The position numbers were made by a program, and so were the translations under genes. This document shows, piece after piece, positions 1 to 11,135 of a stretch of 64,000 nt of DNA. The stretch is from Carya illinoinensis (taxonomy: Eukaryota > Streptophyta > Magnoliopsida > Fagales > Juglandaceae): the NCBI RefSeq assembly GCF_018687715.1, contig NC_056752.1:8260001-8324000 (forward strand), read 5' to 3'. Position 1 is the first letter of the stretch. Each line of letters opens with the position of its first letter. The notes beneath the pieces are model-generated. The model was not told where the DNA came from. It was given only the letters and a program-made list of their open reading frames with translations, and searched no databases.

Positions 1-173
1 GTGCCAAAACGTCATAATTAAAAGCCCAAAGAATAATATATAGGATGAACCAAATCATGAACCTGTATGAAAGATCGACATACGTACCATTTATTGGCAA
101 TGATCCTGTGAACTTATTCCCAGCAAGATTCAAATTCTTTAGGGATTTGATTGCAGCAAGTGACTGTAAAATA
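1..173. repeat. Direct repeat, left copy (matches 60281-60453)
   Basis: The first 173 bases match 60281-60453 with a single difference that I can see (position 97, A here and T in the other copy). The match covers an RLP exon end, its splice donor and intron sequence, so it is not only coding conservation. It stops at 173/174, where the other copy is interrupted by a LINE. The true repeat probably extends left of the window. Confidence 0.95.
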
Positions 174-1997
174 CTGCTCTTGTTGAGGTAACAGAAACTA
201 AATCTAATATCTCCAAATTCTCCAATCTTGACAAGCTTTCCCAACCTGTGCTTATTTTTATTTTATTTTATGTAACAGGAAGGAAAAACAATTATATGTA
301 CGATGATGTGCATTGAAGACTATTAATGTTTTAGAGCTTAGGAAACACATGAAAGATTCAGACCTTTGGACATGCACCAATACTTAACAATTCATACCTC
401 CTTCCCCATTTCCTCGTAATCCCAAATCCACATTCTTTGCAAGACTCAGTGTCGTAAGGGATGTAAGCCTACTCAGAGATGGTAAGATGCTGTCATCGAA
501 GCAATTTTCAAAGCAATTTTCATCGAGGATTAATGTCTGCAAGTTTTTCAGTACCGCCAGCCTTTCGAAACCTGAAGAAATATATAGGAAGAGCACACAA
601 AATACAACTTTATCAAGAAAATTATTCGAATTTGCTCTTCAAAGTTATCACTTCTAGCATCTATGTTTCTAAGCCACGACTAAAGGGCTCCTGATCTTCC
701 TTTTCCAACTAAAATAACACTTACCTTGATTTGGCAGGGTACCATTGAAGCAATTGTTGCTTATATCCAGCGTGTTCAAGTTTCTCAACCCAACTAATGC
801 TGAATTCCAAATTAAAGATATAGAAAAATAAGTTGGAAATATATGTCCAATAATATATACTAGAAAAGTATGAAATTGCAAATGCCCTCATTTGATAATA
901 AGATATAAGAGACTTACCTTGGGCTGGAAAGTAACCAACCAACCCATTCCAAGTAAGATTTAAGGTCTTGAGCGAAGTGATAGCACCCAAAGATTGTAGT
1001 ATACTATGGTTGTTAAAGAAGTTATAACCAAGGTTTAAACTTTCCAGATTTCTCAAGCTTGAGAAGTTTTCCAATCCTGCAAAGCATTTTAACAAGAAAT
1101 TACTTTATATATCTGAGTGGCTTTAGACTCTTTGAATTACTTCACGACTCTGTTTTAAATGAATGCCCCTTTTATAATTTATGAATGCCCTCATTTATGA
1201 GGGTTGTGAAATAATAAAAGTCTCTATCATTACTTGGGATTCGGTGACATTGGTAACCCAAACTTGTTCTATCTAATTCTATCAGCAAGGCTATAGCAGT
1301 CAATAAATTGTCATTTATCGCTTTTGGGAAGTTAAAAACGTGCTTTAACAATAGTAATTGGCTAAATATCTTGTAGGTTGAAACCACAAGTCCATCAATA
1401 CAAAATTGTTAAAGAAGTTTTTATAAAACTTGAATTCAAAACAGAAATATACTTGGGGTTTAGAACTTTTACTTGAACCCCAAATTTATGATGAGAGATA
1501 CCAATTAACAACACATCAGAATAGGGTCAAAGGGTAAGAGTTTAACAATAGAAACTGCTAATTCCTCACAACATACCTTCATCTACTATCCATCCATTAA
1601 TCGCATTAAGGGATAAATCAAGACTTCTTAACTCCTTGAAAGGCTCCAACAGAGACACATTTAGTGACCATACCTCGGCAACAGTTTCTGGTGTGTAGTA
1701 ATATGGATTGCCAAGGGACGATTTTAAATTATCGAGGGACAGTTCTATCACATGTCTTGTGGTGGAGTTGCACGTGACCCGCTCCCAACCGCAGCACTCA
1801 CTCTTTGAGTCATCTTCAACCCAAGAAGGAAGAAGATGCTCTGAAGAAGTGTAAGGGTTGGACATAAGAAATGACTTCAATTGAAGAAGACCAATTCTCT
1901 CTTCCTCCAAGCAACCGTTATGCTCACGAATTTGAACAAAAACTACTAAAACCCACATCAAAACTTTCATTGAGAAATAATATTGTAAGACTCCCAT
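88..1997 (-). CDS. LRR receptor-like protein (RLP) gene, copy A, first five exons; probable 1-bp frameshift
   Basis: This encodes the N-terminal part of a plasma-membrane receptor-like protein with extracellular leucine-rich repeats. Exons read on the minus strand are 1577-1997, 918-1076, 725-799, 398-571 and 88-245, each with GT donors and AG acceptors that break codons after the first base. Exon 1 starts at ATG 1997, the only ATG at the position shared with the RLP fragment at 28.2 kb. It carries a signal peptide (MKVLMWVLVVFV) and an N-terminal LRR cap ending in the CCGWERVTCN motif. Exons 2-5 each hold one or two plant LRRs such as LESLNLGYNFFNN and LNTLDISNNCFNGTLP. In exon 5 the LRR frame switches near 219-222, as if one A were lost after LEILDL, so the copy is probably a pseudogene unless this is a sequence error. 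Later exons, including the membrane segment, lie left of the window. The family is clear; the particular RLP is not. Confidence 0.8.
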
Positions 1998-2058
1998 CTT
2001 TGTTTCTATCTAAAACTTGCTTGCTTGGCTGTGATGGGAGTATTGTGGGTTTCACAAT

Positions 2059-2068
2059 GTATATAAAG
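2059..2068 (-). promoter_or_regulatory. Putative TATA box of RLP copy A
   Basis: The minus strand reads CTTTATATAC about 62-70 bases upstream of the copy A start codon. The related RLP exon at 28.2 kb has TATATATA at a similar distance from its ATG, which supports a shared core promoter. No transcription start is visible directly. Confidence 0.5.
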
Positions 2069-2097
2069 ATTTTAAAAGGGAAATGGGAATATTGAAT

Positions 2098-2262
2098 TTT
2101 GAAAAACTATCACATCTCATCTTATATAATTATTATAATTTTTTTTAAATTTTTATATAAAATATAATAAATAATTTAATTTTTTAAAATTTTAAAATAA
2201 AAATAATATTAAAAAATTATATTTAAAAGTCTAAGGCCGTTTTGATCAATTATTCGTAGTCT
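2098..2262 (-). mobile_element. Truncated MITE-like element, reverse orientation
   Basis: An AT-rich stretch running from 'aaaaactatcacatctcatc' to 'ggccgttttgatcaa' is the reverse-complement counterpart of the element at 19197-19400. Both have GATGAGATGAGA-like and GGC(C/A)(T)CGTTTGGTT-like ends around an A/T core. The ends are degenerate and no target duplication could be assigned. Family resemblance is from memory. Confidence 0.45.
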
Positions 2263-2365
2263 TCAATAATTATTGAATTTTTATTATTGAATTGGTGGTA
2301 CAAAATATAGGTGTTAGATTTAAATATATTCAAGAGTTAATATTAGATATAAGTTTTAAATAAAA

Positions 2366-2373
<8 letters not shown>

Positions 2374-2400
<27 letters not shown>

Positions 2401-2401
2401 A
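2374..2401. repeat. (AT)n microsatellite
   Basis: An uninterrupted run of about 14 AT dinucleotides. Confidence 0.95.
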
Positions 2402-2435
2402 TTGCTTCAAAGTGGCAGAAACCATTAAAGTACAA

Positions 2436-2524
2436 GGTGGGTTTTAATTTCTGGTGTGGAAACTGGAAAGTTGGGGATAGGGTGGGTCTTAATTTCTGGT
2501 GTGAAAACTGGAAAGTTGGGGATG
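2436..2524. repeat. Two tandem copies of a 45-bp unit
   Basis: A 45-bp unit containing 'aatttctggtgtg' and 'aaactggaaagttgggga' occurs twice in direct tandem, starting at 2436 and 2481, with a few mismatches. It lies about 440 bp upstream of the RLP copy A start codon. No function is evident. Confidence 0.85.
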
Positions 2525-2552
2525 GCGTGATTGGTGGGGGGAGTTAATGAGA

Positions 2553-2755
2553 AGAATAAATCTTTCAAACATCTCAACATTCCACATTTTTTTATTTTTT
2601 AATATTTTTTTAATATTTTTTTTTGAATTTATTTTTTTTAAATTAATTTAATTATTTTATTTATTATTTATATATTAAATATTTGATAAAAAATAAAATA
2701 ATAAAAATTAAAAAAAAAAGTAAGATGTTGGGATATTGTGTAGCATAACCCTAAC
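2553..2755. mobile_element. MITE-like inverted-repeat element
   Basis: The left end contains 'catctcaacattccac' and the right end contains its imperfect inverse, 'gatgttgggatattgtg'. Between them is about 130 bases of nearly pure A/T. This architecture fits a miniature inverted-repeat transposable element. Exact ends and target duplication are uncertain. Confidence 0.45.
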
Positions 2756-3047
2756 GAGAATGCTTTGAATAATTGGCGCTGATTGACAGAGACTAAGATG
2801 ATGGTCCATTCTAGATGGCTTCAAAAAGGCAGAAGACAATAAATGCGGGAAACACGGCGAAGATAAGGGAGCTAAAGGGTCAAAGAGAGGAAAACATTTG
2901 GGTTGGCACAGTAAAAGGGGGGCCCGCTGAAAACAAATTTCAAACAAACGTGACTCGCGGCAAAAGAAAAGGGAAACAAAAGAAAGAAAAAAAATAAACT
3001 TGTGGGTCTTGGATGTTACAATAGTTATGTACATGTATATAGATTAA

Positions 3048-4019
3048 GTGGGAACAACGTGTAAAGTATATTTGTCTAATTTTATGAAATGATTATTTGT
3101 AAAAAATAATATATATTTTATAAAAATTATTGACGTCACTTAATAATTTAAGGCATATTGAAGAAGATAAAAAAATTAGTTCAAAATATCATATAATCTA
3201 ATACATATTTATAACATCCATAATTTTAACAAAGATGTATACGAAAAATTTAATAAAAGTCTAACACAAACGGTAGTTTAAAATATGTGTCGTTTGATGT
3301 TTGTATTATAATTCATCAATTTATGTAATCCTGTAGACGATCAATAGAGACAACATTAAAATTCTTATTTTGCTGTTAGTTGAATCGATCAGGATCAACA
3401 TAAAGTTAAAACATAATATTTTTATAAAATTGTGGTATAATATTTTTTATATATAGCATATATATAAATCCTAAAATATATTTTGAAATTGTTGGCCGAA
3501 TTTACTTTTTCTTGATTAGCTCAAGGATCACGACCTTTGTCACGTGCCCATCATAGCAAGCCCACGTGTGGAATATAAGTTAGTGGAAGCTACATCCTAT
3601 TACCATGGGAAAAAAAAAACACTTTGATTAAACACACTTGTATTATATATTATATGAGATTTTTAAATTTAGAATACTCAATAATCTGATTTAATGAAAC
3701 GTATAATACACATGTATTGTACTTAGAAATTCATGTCTTATGCACCTAATACACATGTATATGTTAAGGAGAAAAAGAAAAATATAATAACTAATATTTA
3801 ATTACTTATTATTATATAAACTATTAAGTATTGTAATTATTGTGATTAATAAATTATATAACAACATTGAATGTTATCTCTCTCAACATTTATGTCTTCA
3901 TTCTATATGCCGATTACATTCACACGTATTTAAACAAACGGTGTTAACTTTAACGGAAAAACAAGAAAAACCGTTAAAACAAGATTTTCCGTTTCATACA
4001 CACTTTTTATATATACTAG
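3048..4019. repeat. 972-bp tandem direct repeat, unit 1
   Basis: This unit is followed directly by a second, roughly 95% identical copy (4020-4975). It is AT-rich and non-coding. It contains a CACGTG G-box near 3541 and an 8-bp inverted repeat TTTAACGG/CCGTTAAA near its end. The ends resemble other 'tatata...aacgtg' starts in this window (5.03 and 6.92 kb), which suggests a repeat family, possibly Helitron-like. No protein is recognised. Confidence 0.8.
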
Positions 4020-4975
4020 GTGGGAGTAACGTGCAAAGCATATTTGTCTAATTTTATGAAATGATTATTTGTAAAAAATAATATATATTTTATAAAAATT
4101 ATTGATGTCACTTAATAATTTAAGGCATATTGGAGAAAATAAAAAAATTAGTTCAAAGTATCATATAATCCAATACATGTTTATAACATCTATAATTTTA
4201 ACAAAGATGTATACGAAAAATTTAATAAAAGTCTAACACAAACGGTAGTTCAAAATATGTGTCGTTTGATGTTTGTATTATAATTCATCAATTTTATGTC
4301 ATCCTGTAGACAATCAATAGAGACAACATTGAAATTCTTATTTTGCTGTTGGTTGAGTCGATCAAGGACAACATAAAGTTAAAATATAATCTTTTTATAA
4401 AATTTGTGGTATAATATTTTCTATATATAGCATATATATAAATCATAAAATATATTTTGAAATTGTTGGCCGAATTTACTCTTTCTTTATTAGCTCAAGG
4501 ATCACGGCCTTTGTCACGTGCCTATCATAGCAAGCCCATGTATGGAATATGATTTAGCGGAAGCTACGTGCTACTACCATGGGGAAAAAAAAACACTTTG
4601 ATTAAACACACTTGTATTATATATTATATGAGATTTTTAAATTTGGAATACTCAATAATCTGAGTTAATGAAACGTATAATACACGTATATTATACTTAG
4701 GGATTCACGTCTTATGCACCTAATACACGTGTATATGTTAAGGAGAAAGAGAAAAATATAATAACTAATTTTTAATTACTTATTATTATATAAACTATTA
4801 AGTATTATAATTATTGAGATTAATAAATCATAAAACAACATTGAATGCTATCTCTCTCAACATTTATGTCTTCATTTTATGTGCCAAACCGTTAAAACAA
4901 ACGGTGTTAACTTTAACGGAAAAACAAGAAAAACCGTTAAAATAAGATTTTTCGTTACATACACACTTTTTATAT
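4020..4975. repeat. 972-bp tandem direct repeat, unit 2
   Basis: This is the second copy of the unit starting at 3048. It differs by scattered substitutions and small indels and keeps the same order of landmarks, including the G-box-containing segment (near 4515) and the TTTAACGG/CCGTTAAA inverted repeat. It ends just before a TA microsatellite. Confidence 0.8.
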
Positions 4976-4992
4976 ATAGAAGATAAGATATA

Positions 4993-4994
<2 letters not shown>

Positions 4995-5028
<34 letters not shown>
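4995..5028. repeat. (AT)n microsatellite
   Basis: A run of about 17 AT dinucleotides, followed by 'ttagtaaaggcaacgtcc', a start also seen in variant form at 6.92 kb. Confidence 0.9.
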
Positions 5029-5031
<3 letters not shown>

Positions 5032-6880
5032 TAAAGGCAACGTCCTTTGGACGTTTGTATAGTGCGGGGCATAATTCAGACTGTAAAATAAATCTTTATG
5101 TTGTTATAAGCTTTGACAAAATAAAATTAGAACGTTTGTCTAGTACTGGAGTATAAGTTTGGTTGTTAATCAAAGAAAATGATCAAAATAAAAAATTGTA
5201 TAACCTTTGACACTATGTTGATAAAATAAATATTAATAAAAAGAAATCTAAGAATTTTTGTTGGACCAAAAAAACATAAATGTCAAATCTGATATTTTCG
5301 ATAAAAGAAATAAAAGCATAAATAAAATCTTCACAGAAATAACTTTATGAATTATACTAATCCATACAAATAATAGACCAGCAATCTCCAAAACGATCAA
5401 AATGTACCCAAATTACCTCAAGCAAATTAATCATAATATGGTTATTTGTACAAGCAATTAAGCTCCAATCAAATAATATGTCCAAAAATCTCTTCTTTGA
5501 ATGTTGATGCAAAAATTAATATAGATAAAATAAAATCCAAACTTATTTAAAAGTTGATCAACAATAACTAAAAGTGGCTAACCACACCTAGAATTGTCTA
5601 GATATTATCAACAACTAACACTAGCTAAGATGATAATATTTATATTATTAATTTAATAAAATTAAAAATTTAAATTTTTTTTCACCTAGTTATAATTTAT
5701 TTTCTATTCATCTATCTATATATGTTAAGGGCAATATGCATAGCATGTATAGCCAAATAATATAAATAAAAAAGATAAAGAGACTGAGTACTATATTTAT
5801 GTATAAAAAGTCAATAACCATAAATTTGAAGTGATTAGTAAGTAAAATGATGTTTTACTATTTAATTCCAAACAAACAGTTAATTATAAGAATTCAGACA
5901 ACTTTCTTATCATTTTTGTAAATAAAAGATTGTAAAAAAATTGTCAAAAATAAAGAATATAAAAAATATGACTTTAGTTTTTTACTTTCCATTATAATGT
6001 TTATATTAATCAAGAATTGTTTATAAAATTTTTCAAAATTTTGGAAGAAGTTTTGAAAAGAATAAGACTAAATATTCGACTTATATACACAAATTTACAA
6101 ATCATAAAATTTCAAGTCATAATTAGTTTTATCAAATTTATTTGTTTATATGATTCTCTTGTTCCAACATGTTAACAGCCACCTTATTAATTAGTTTTTT
6201 TTAATCTCAGTGAACATGATCTATTATTTTTATTTAATCTCAATAAAAAAGTGATCGATAATACGCAAGAAACTTATAACATTGAATTAACATGGGAAAA
6301 TTTTATAGTGGAAAAAAACTTTAATTTATTGTTAATCCACTGTTGCACAACAAATTTTAACTGTTATACTTGAAGATATTTAGTCAAACAAGTGTAAATA
6401 TAAAGTTTATGATTATTTTGTTCTTACAAAAATGGTCATTATTTTTATTTTGTAATTAACTTGTATAAACCTTATATTTTCTTTAGAAATAATAATAACT
6501 GTAACATCAATAACCAAAAAAAGGCAAATAATAATAACATAAAAAAAATACAACATACATATCAATCAAAGACATTCAAAATAAAAAAATAGTTTTGATA
6601 ACAATGTTCCAATTCAACTTATTGTAAATCAATTATGTGGTCGAAAGTTTAATTTTATCATATTTTCTTATTTCTACTTTTATTATAAAAAAAACAAAAT
6701 ATAATAAAAATATTTATTATATAAAATTTTTTATTTTCTTTTATATTTCAATTTAACCTATTTATGATTTTTTTTTTCTATTTTCCCCTACTGCACATTC
6801 AGTCCCAACTTACCTACAATCAGTGCCGATGCCCCATTCGACCTCGTTCCAATTGATTACCTACAATCAAAACAACGGCA
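5029..6880. other. AT-rich spacer, no gene recognised
   Basis: No coding region, RNA gene or clear mobile-element terminus was recognised. The sequence is strongly A/T-rich, with stop codons in all frames at short intervals. Confidence 0.7.
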
Positions 6881-6881
6881 G

Positions 6882-6892
6882 TTAATGAGATG

Positions 6893-6925
<33 letters not shown>

Positions 6926-7083
6926 TAAGGAAAACGTGTGCTGCACATATACCTAGATTATAAATATAAAAAAATAAAAATAAAAATAATATAAAATAGT
7001 AAATAAGAAGGTGTGAAAATAAATAAAAAAAAAAAAAAGAAACATCAATAAAAATTGTACACGTGCAGTGCACATGTGCCAGT
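6882..7083. mobile_element. Possible short Helitron-like element
   Basis: A (TA)n run (about 6893-6921) is followed by 'ttagtaaggaaaacgtgtgc'. About 150 bases further on, a palindrome-like 'acacgtgcagtgcacatgtg' is followed by 'ccagttag'. A TA-rich start, ACGTG subterminal sequence and a 3' hairpin near a CTAG-like end are features of small plant Helitrons. The terminal CTRR is not clean, so this is tentative. Confidence 0.3.
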
Positions 7084-7097
7084 TAGAAATAATATTA

Positions 7098-7272
7098 AAG
7101 CAATGCTACATACAGTCTTTAAATGGGGACTGCAATGCAGGCTTAGGTAATTTTATCTTTAAAATTTTTTAAAATTACAAAAATATCTCTCATAAAATGA
7201 TGTTTGTTCTCATTTAATAGAGGGCCTACACATACATTCTCTAAGTGGGGACTGCAAATAGAATTTTTCATA
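7098..7272. mobile_element. MITE-like remnant
   Basis: The segment begins with 'gcaatgctacatacagtc' and contains 'gtggggactgca' twice in related contexts (near 7120 and 7245). Similar short motifs are common in plant MITEs as I remember them. No clean terminal inverted repeat is visible, so the call is weak. Confidence 0.3.
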
Positions 7273-8725
7273 ATATTAATGATAATTTTATTATATTTCT
7301 ATATTAATGATAATATTAATGATAATTTTTATTTTTTTTTTATTTTTGCTTTCAGATCTGAACAAATCAAATAGATTTGTTTTTGTTTTATTTTCTTTGT
7401 GGTTTTTTTGTTTTTGTTCTTATTATTTTCTGTCTGCACCGTGTCTCTTCTCTCATCTTGTTCTTCTTGTCTCTTCTATTTATTTTCTTTATCGCACAAT
7501 TTTTTTTTTTAAATCTTGCGTTTGTTCTTGCAGACTGTAGAAATTTTTTTTTTTCCTTATGCTTCATTTCTTCTATTTTTTTTTCTTGGTATTCGGCATT
7601 TGATGTATATTATCTTAGCATTTTTAAGATCTGTAGAATAATTTGTTTTTTTTGCAATCTGTGTTCCTAAATGACTGTCGGTAAAAGGAAAGTAAAATAC
7701 AGACGACCGTAATTGCCAAATAAAATTAAGGGTAAAATAGGAAAAAAAAAGTTAGACGAAAATACTGTAGATAAGCGATTTGCACTTTATATATAAGTAT
7801 AGATATATATTTATAACTATTGTAACTAAATTTTTCTTATATGAGTTATATATATAGAGTTTTGTCATGTATAAATAAAGTCGCGTATTAATTTGTATAT
7901 CAATATTGATTTTTTCATATTTAAAATTTAAATTAGCATTATTTTTAATAAAATTTACGATCAATCACATTAGATTAGTACACATATTAGTATGCAGTTG
8001 TATTTACAATTAGATTTTTTCTCTATATATTTTCCAGTAAAGCACTTAAAACTCTACTTTTTTGAAGTTAAGTTTCAAGTCAATAGTACTTAAAATTTTA
8101 AATTTTAACAAAATTAAAAATGAAGGCATCTCAAGTCAATAAAGTGTAGAAATTGATAACACCAATTCAAATTTATAAATGGAAAAATTAAGTTACTGGT
8201 CGGTCTCTATAATGCGTAAGTAATGGATTAAATTAGTTTAAGTTAATGTGAAAAATACATATCTTAACTTTAGCTAGCCTCAACTCTAGTAACCAATTTT
8301 TAAAAAGTTTTTCATGCAATAGTACATGGAGTCCTAATATTTCTTAATTCAACAGGTGTAAAGTTTAAATATAATAATAAAGTAAAAAAATGATATAATA
8401 TAATATATGTACCAACTCTATTTGAGTATATATTTTGTTTGAAAGAGTCCACTCTAATTTAATATTTCAAAACAAAAAAATGACCATCTGAATTAAGCGA
8501 ATGGGATCATGATTTTGTGAAAATTATGATCAATTTTACACGTTAATTATTGAGAGAACTTTCGAGTAAAAACATTAAAATTTTGAAATGGCAACAATTT
8601 ACTAATTATTAAAATTTCATAAACATTCTTTAATTGATGCCACATTTATTAGTGGGTGTATGCTAACTTTTTTTTTACAATTTTTTTTAATAAGAGCATA
8701 GAGGGATGGACACGCTAATCCTTTC
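7273..8725. other. AT-rich spacer; 8020-8350 is duplicated at 21.2 kb
   Basis: No gene is recognised. T-rich tracts at 7320-7650 give short spurious open frames. Bases about 8020-8350 align in the same order with 21210-21500, sharing landmarks such as 'aagtcactggtcggt'-like and 'tgcgtaagtaatgg' motifs. This marks an old segmental duplication of spacer sequence. Confidence 0.6.
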
Positions 8726-8776
8726 AATAAAGAGTTTTGTTACATAATCGAATACTAATCTGTGTACTAATATTGA

Positions 8777-10865
8777 TGTGATGACCCGTTTTTGAGTGTA
8801 TTTTCGCTGAAATGGTTGTTTTTATTTTAATTAATATATTAGTTTATTATTTTAATTTATTTGCATTTTAAAATTGTTTTTTTTTTATTTATTTGATGTT
8901 GTGTTTTATTTCTTTTAGTTGTTTACAGTTTTTAATCTCGTTGCGGCGGTTTAGTGTTGTTTTCCCGGAATGAGGATTAGACCTCATCTTTTTTCCCTAC
9001 ACCTCTTTTCCTTTTTCCTTTTTCTTTTTCCTTTTTCTCTTTTTTTTCTTCTTTCCTTTTCTTTTTTTTTCTTCTTTCCTTTTCTTTCTTTTTCTTTTTT
9101 TCTCTTCTTTTTCTTTTCCTCTCCCTTCCCGCTCGACCTCCGTCCCTCTCTCTCTCCTCCCTCTCTCACGCCGGAGCCTTCAACTCCCTGATCTGCCGCC
9201 GTCCGGCCACCGTGCGGCTCACCGCCGGCACCGTTCGGCCCCCCTCCCTCCGGCGCACCTTCCCACCAAAACCCACCCCCATCCGGCCGGCCGTTTGACC
9301 GGAAAACCTTTTTAAAGCCCGCACGGCTTTTGCTCCGATCCGCCGCCGTCGCTCCACCTCCGGCCACCATTTCTTCACCACTTCATCACCGGTCCCTTGC
9401 CGTCCTAACCCACCTATTTTCGGCCTCCAACGACCACCGGAACAGCTCCTACGAGCTAGCTTTCCTTTTTGGGAAATCCGGCCTCTTTCCGGCGATTTCG
9501 CCGCCACCCACGGCCAACCACCACTTCCAATAGCTTCACAACCATCCCTAGACCATTCCCAATCAATCCCAAGCCCTAGTTTGTCCCCATTCAAAAGTGG
9601 GTATTTCACAACCCACGGCCATAGTGAATTTTCACAACCATCTCCACTTCCACCGTTTGCAACGCCGCGTGTTTTCTAAAATTGCCATATAGCGCTGTAA
9701 GTATTTTCCAAACCCTGTTTTCAGATTTAAATATATTTTGCTCATTCAATAATTTATTACTGCTGGTTGGTTGATTCCGGACTGAGTCCGAGGAGTTCGG
9801 GGGTCGGATGGATGGAGGACGGAGTTGCCTGTTTATTTGATTTATGTTGTTGGATTATTTTTGTGCATTGTTATGGCATTGCATGGTGCATGCACGTGTG
9901 TTGTGTTTAAGTGTGAAAGGCCTGTGTATTGGTGTAAGTGGTCTTACGGGTGCGTGTGTATCACGACCCCAAGCCGGGATGAGGTATTATCCCGGTGGAG
10001 CTCCTCTGGTCACTCGGGAGCGGAATAAACTGAGTGATGTCCCCTGGGTCATCGCTAGACGACGGGAGCGGGGGCTAGGGGTTGCTTGGCTACGAACGCG
10101 TCGGGCGCGGAACCGGGCATCGCTCTACGCACCGACTCCGTGGCCCTTTGCTGGTGAGGGCTAGAGGATGCTTGGCTACGAACACGCGGGGCGTGGAACT
10201 GGGCATCGCTCGTTAGGTGTCACATGCGTAGTGGTACTCTGCGGTGTGGCACTAGAGCCAGGGTGTGCGGATGACCCCTAGGGGAGGTTATGGTGCATAC
10301 GGATAAAATGGATTCTGGTTTGAGTCGGATAAAGGCCAAATGTGACTTTTGGCGTGCTTTTCGGAAAGGATGTGTTTTTGGGCCAAATGGGATTTTTGGC
10401 GTGTGTGGAAAAATCGTGTTTTATGGGCTTTGTGCATTGGGCATGTTTCATGTATATTGTTTGAGTCCTATGTGTTTTTATCTGGTAGTGTTTGGGTTTT
10501 ACTTACTTGCGGTACCATTTTTGGTTCCGTAGCTTTTGGTGCAGAATTTGAGGACGAAGAGGAGGAGGCTGAGCCCGAGGATGCGGCTCCGCCGGGTTGC
10601 TGATGCTATGCTTTATATTTGGTTTAAGACTGTATTTGTGTTTTTGTAATATTTTATTTATGTATGTTTTAAACAGCTTGTATTTCGTTAAGAAAAATTC
10701 TGGTACTTAGTTAATGACTTTCGTTATCCGCTGCGTGTTTCTTTGTGCACATATGTTGCCTTTGCACACACTTGGCACCCGTCGATAGGATGGTGACCCC
10801 GGATTGTCACCATCCGGACGTCTCGATTTCCCCGTGTTCGGGCGTGGGGATTTGGGGGCGTCACA
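8777..10865 (+). repeat. 5' LTR of the Ty3-gypsy element
   Basis: This 2089-bp LTR starts TGTGATGACC and ends GGCGTCACA, and its partner is at 15851-17919. It contains a polypyrimidine tract of CTTTTT-like repeats (about 8985-9125), then a GC-rich segment (about 9140-9650) unlike the surrounding DNA. Compared with the 3' LTR it has about 20 extra bases in the pyrimidine tract and a different short block near 9635-9655. Confidence 0.93.
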
Positions 10866-10867
10866 TG

Positions 10868-10879
10868 TGGTATCAGAGC
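10868..10879 (+). other. Primer-binding site (initiator tRNA-Met)
   Basis: TGGTATCAGAGC, two bases after the 5' LTR, matches the complement of the 3' end of plant initiator tRNA-Met, the usual primer for minus-strand synthesis in these elements. Confidence 0.95.
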
Positions 10880-11135
10880 GGTTTGGCTCTGGGTAAAACC
10901 ACATGTCCCGTAGGTAGTACCAGAATATTTTTTTTAAAGTTGTGTTTTAAAAATTATGTTAAGTACAGTTGTTTTATTTGTTTTATTTGTTTGAGCTTGT
11001 TTGCTTGTTTTTATTTATTTGGTTATGTTTTTGCATGCTGGTTTCTTTTGTTTCTTGCTGTGTGGTGTTGGTTTTGTTTTTGTTGGTTTTATTTGTTTTC
11101 TTAAAGGAGGGTCAAGAGTGGTGTTGTGGCAGGAA

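Noticed and set aside
2708..3034. Minus-strand frame of 108 codons, starting within a TATA-rich region
   Set aside because: Biased composition, no domain and no splice or promoter support.
7307..7670. Hydrophobic open frames that look like membrane proteins
   Set aside because: They come from a T-rich low-complexity tract read as Phe/Leu, with no supporting start context or homology.
8984..9609. Long minus-strand open frames (128 and 147 codons), repeated at 16070-16803
   Set aside because: They lie inside the gypsy LTRs, read a polypyrimidine tract as Lys/Arg/Glu repeats and a GC-rich block, and lack any domain.
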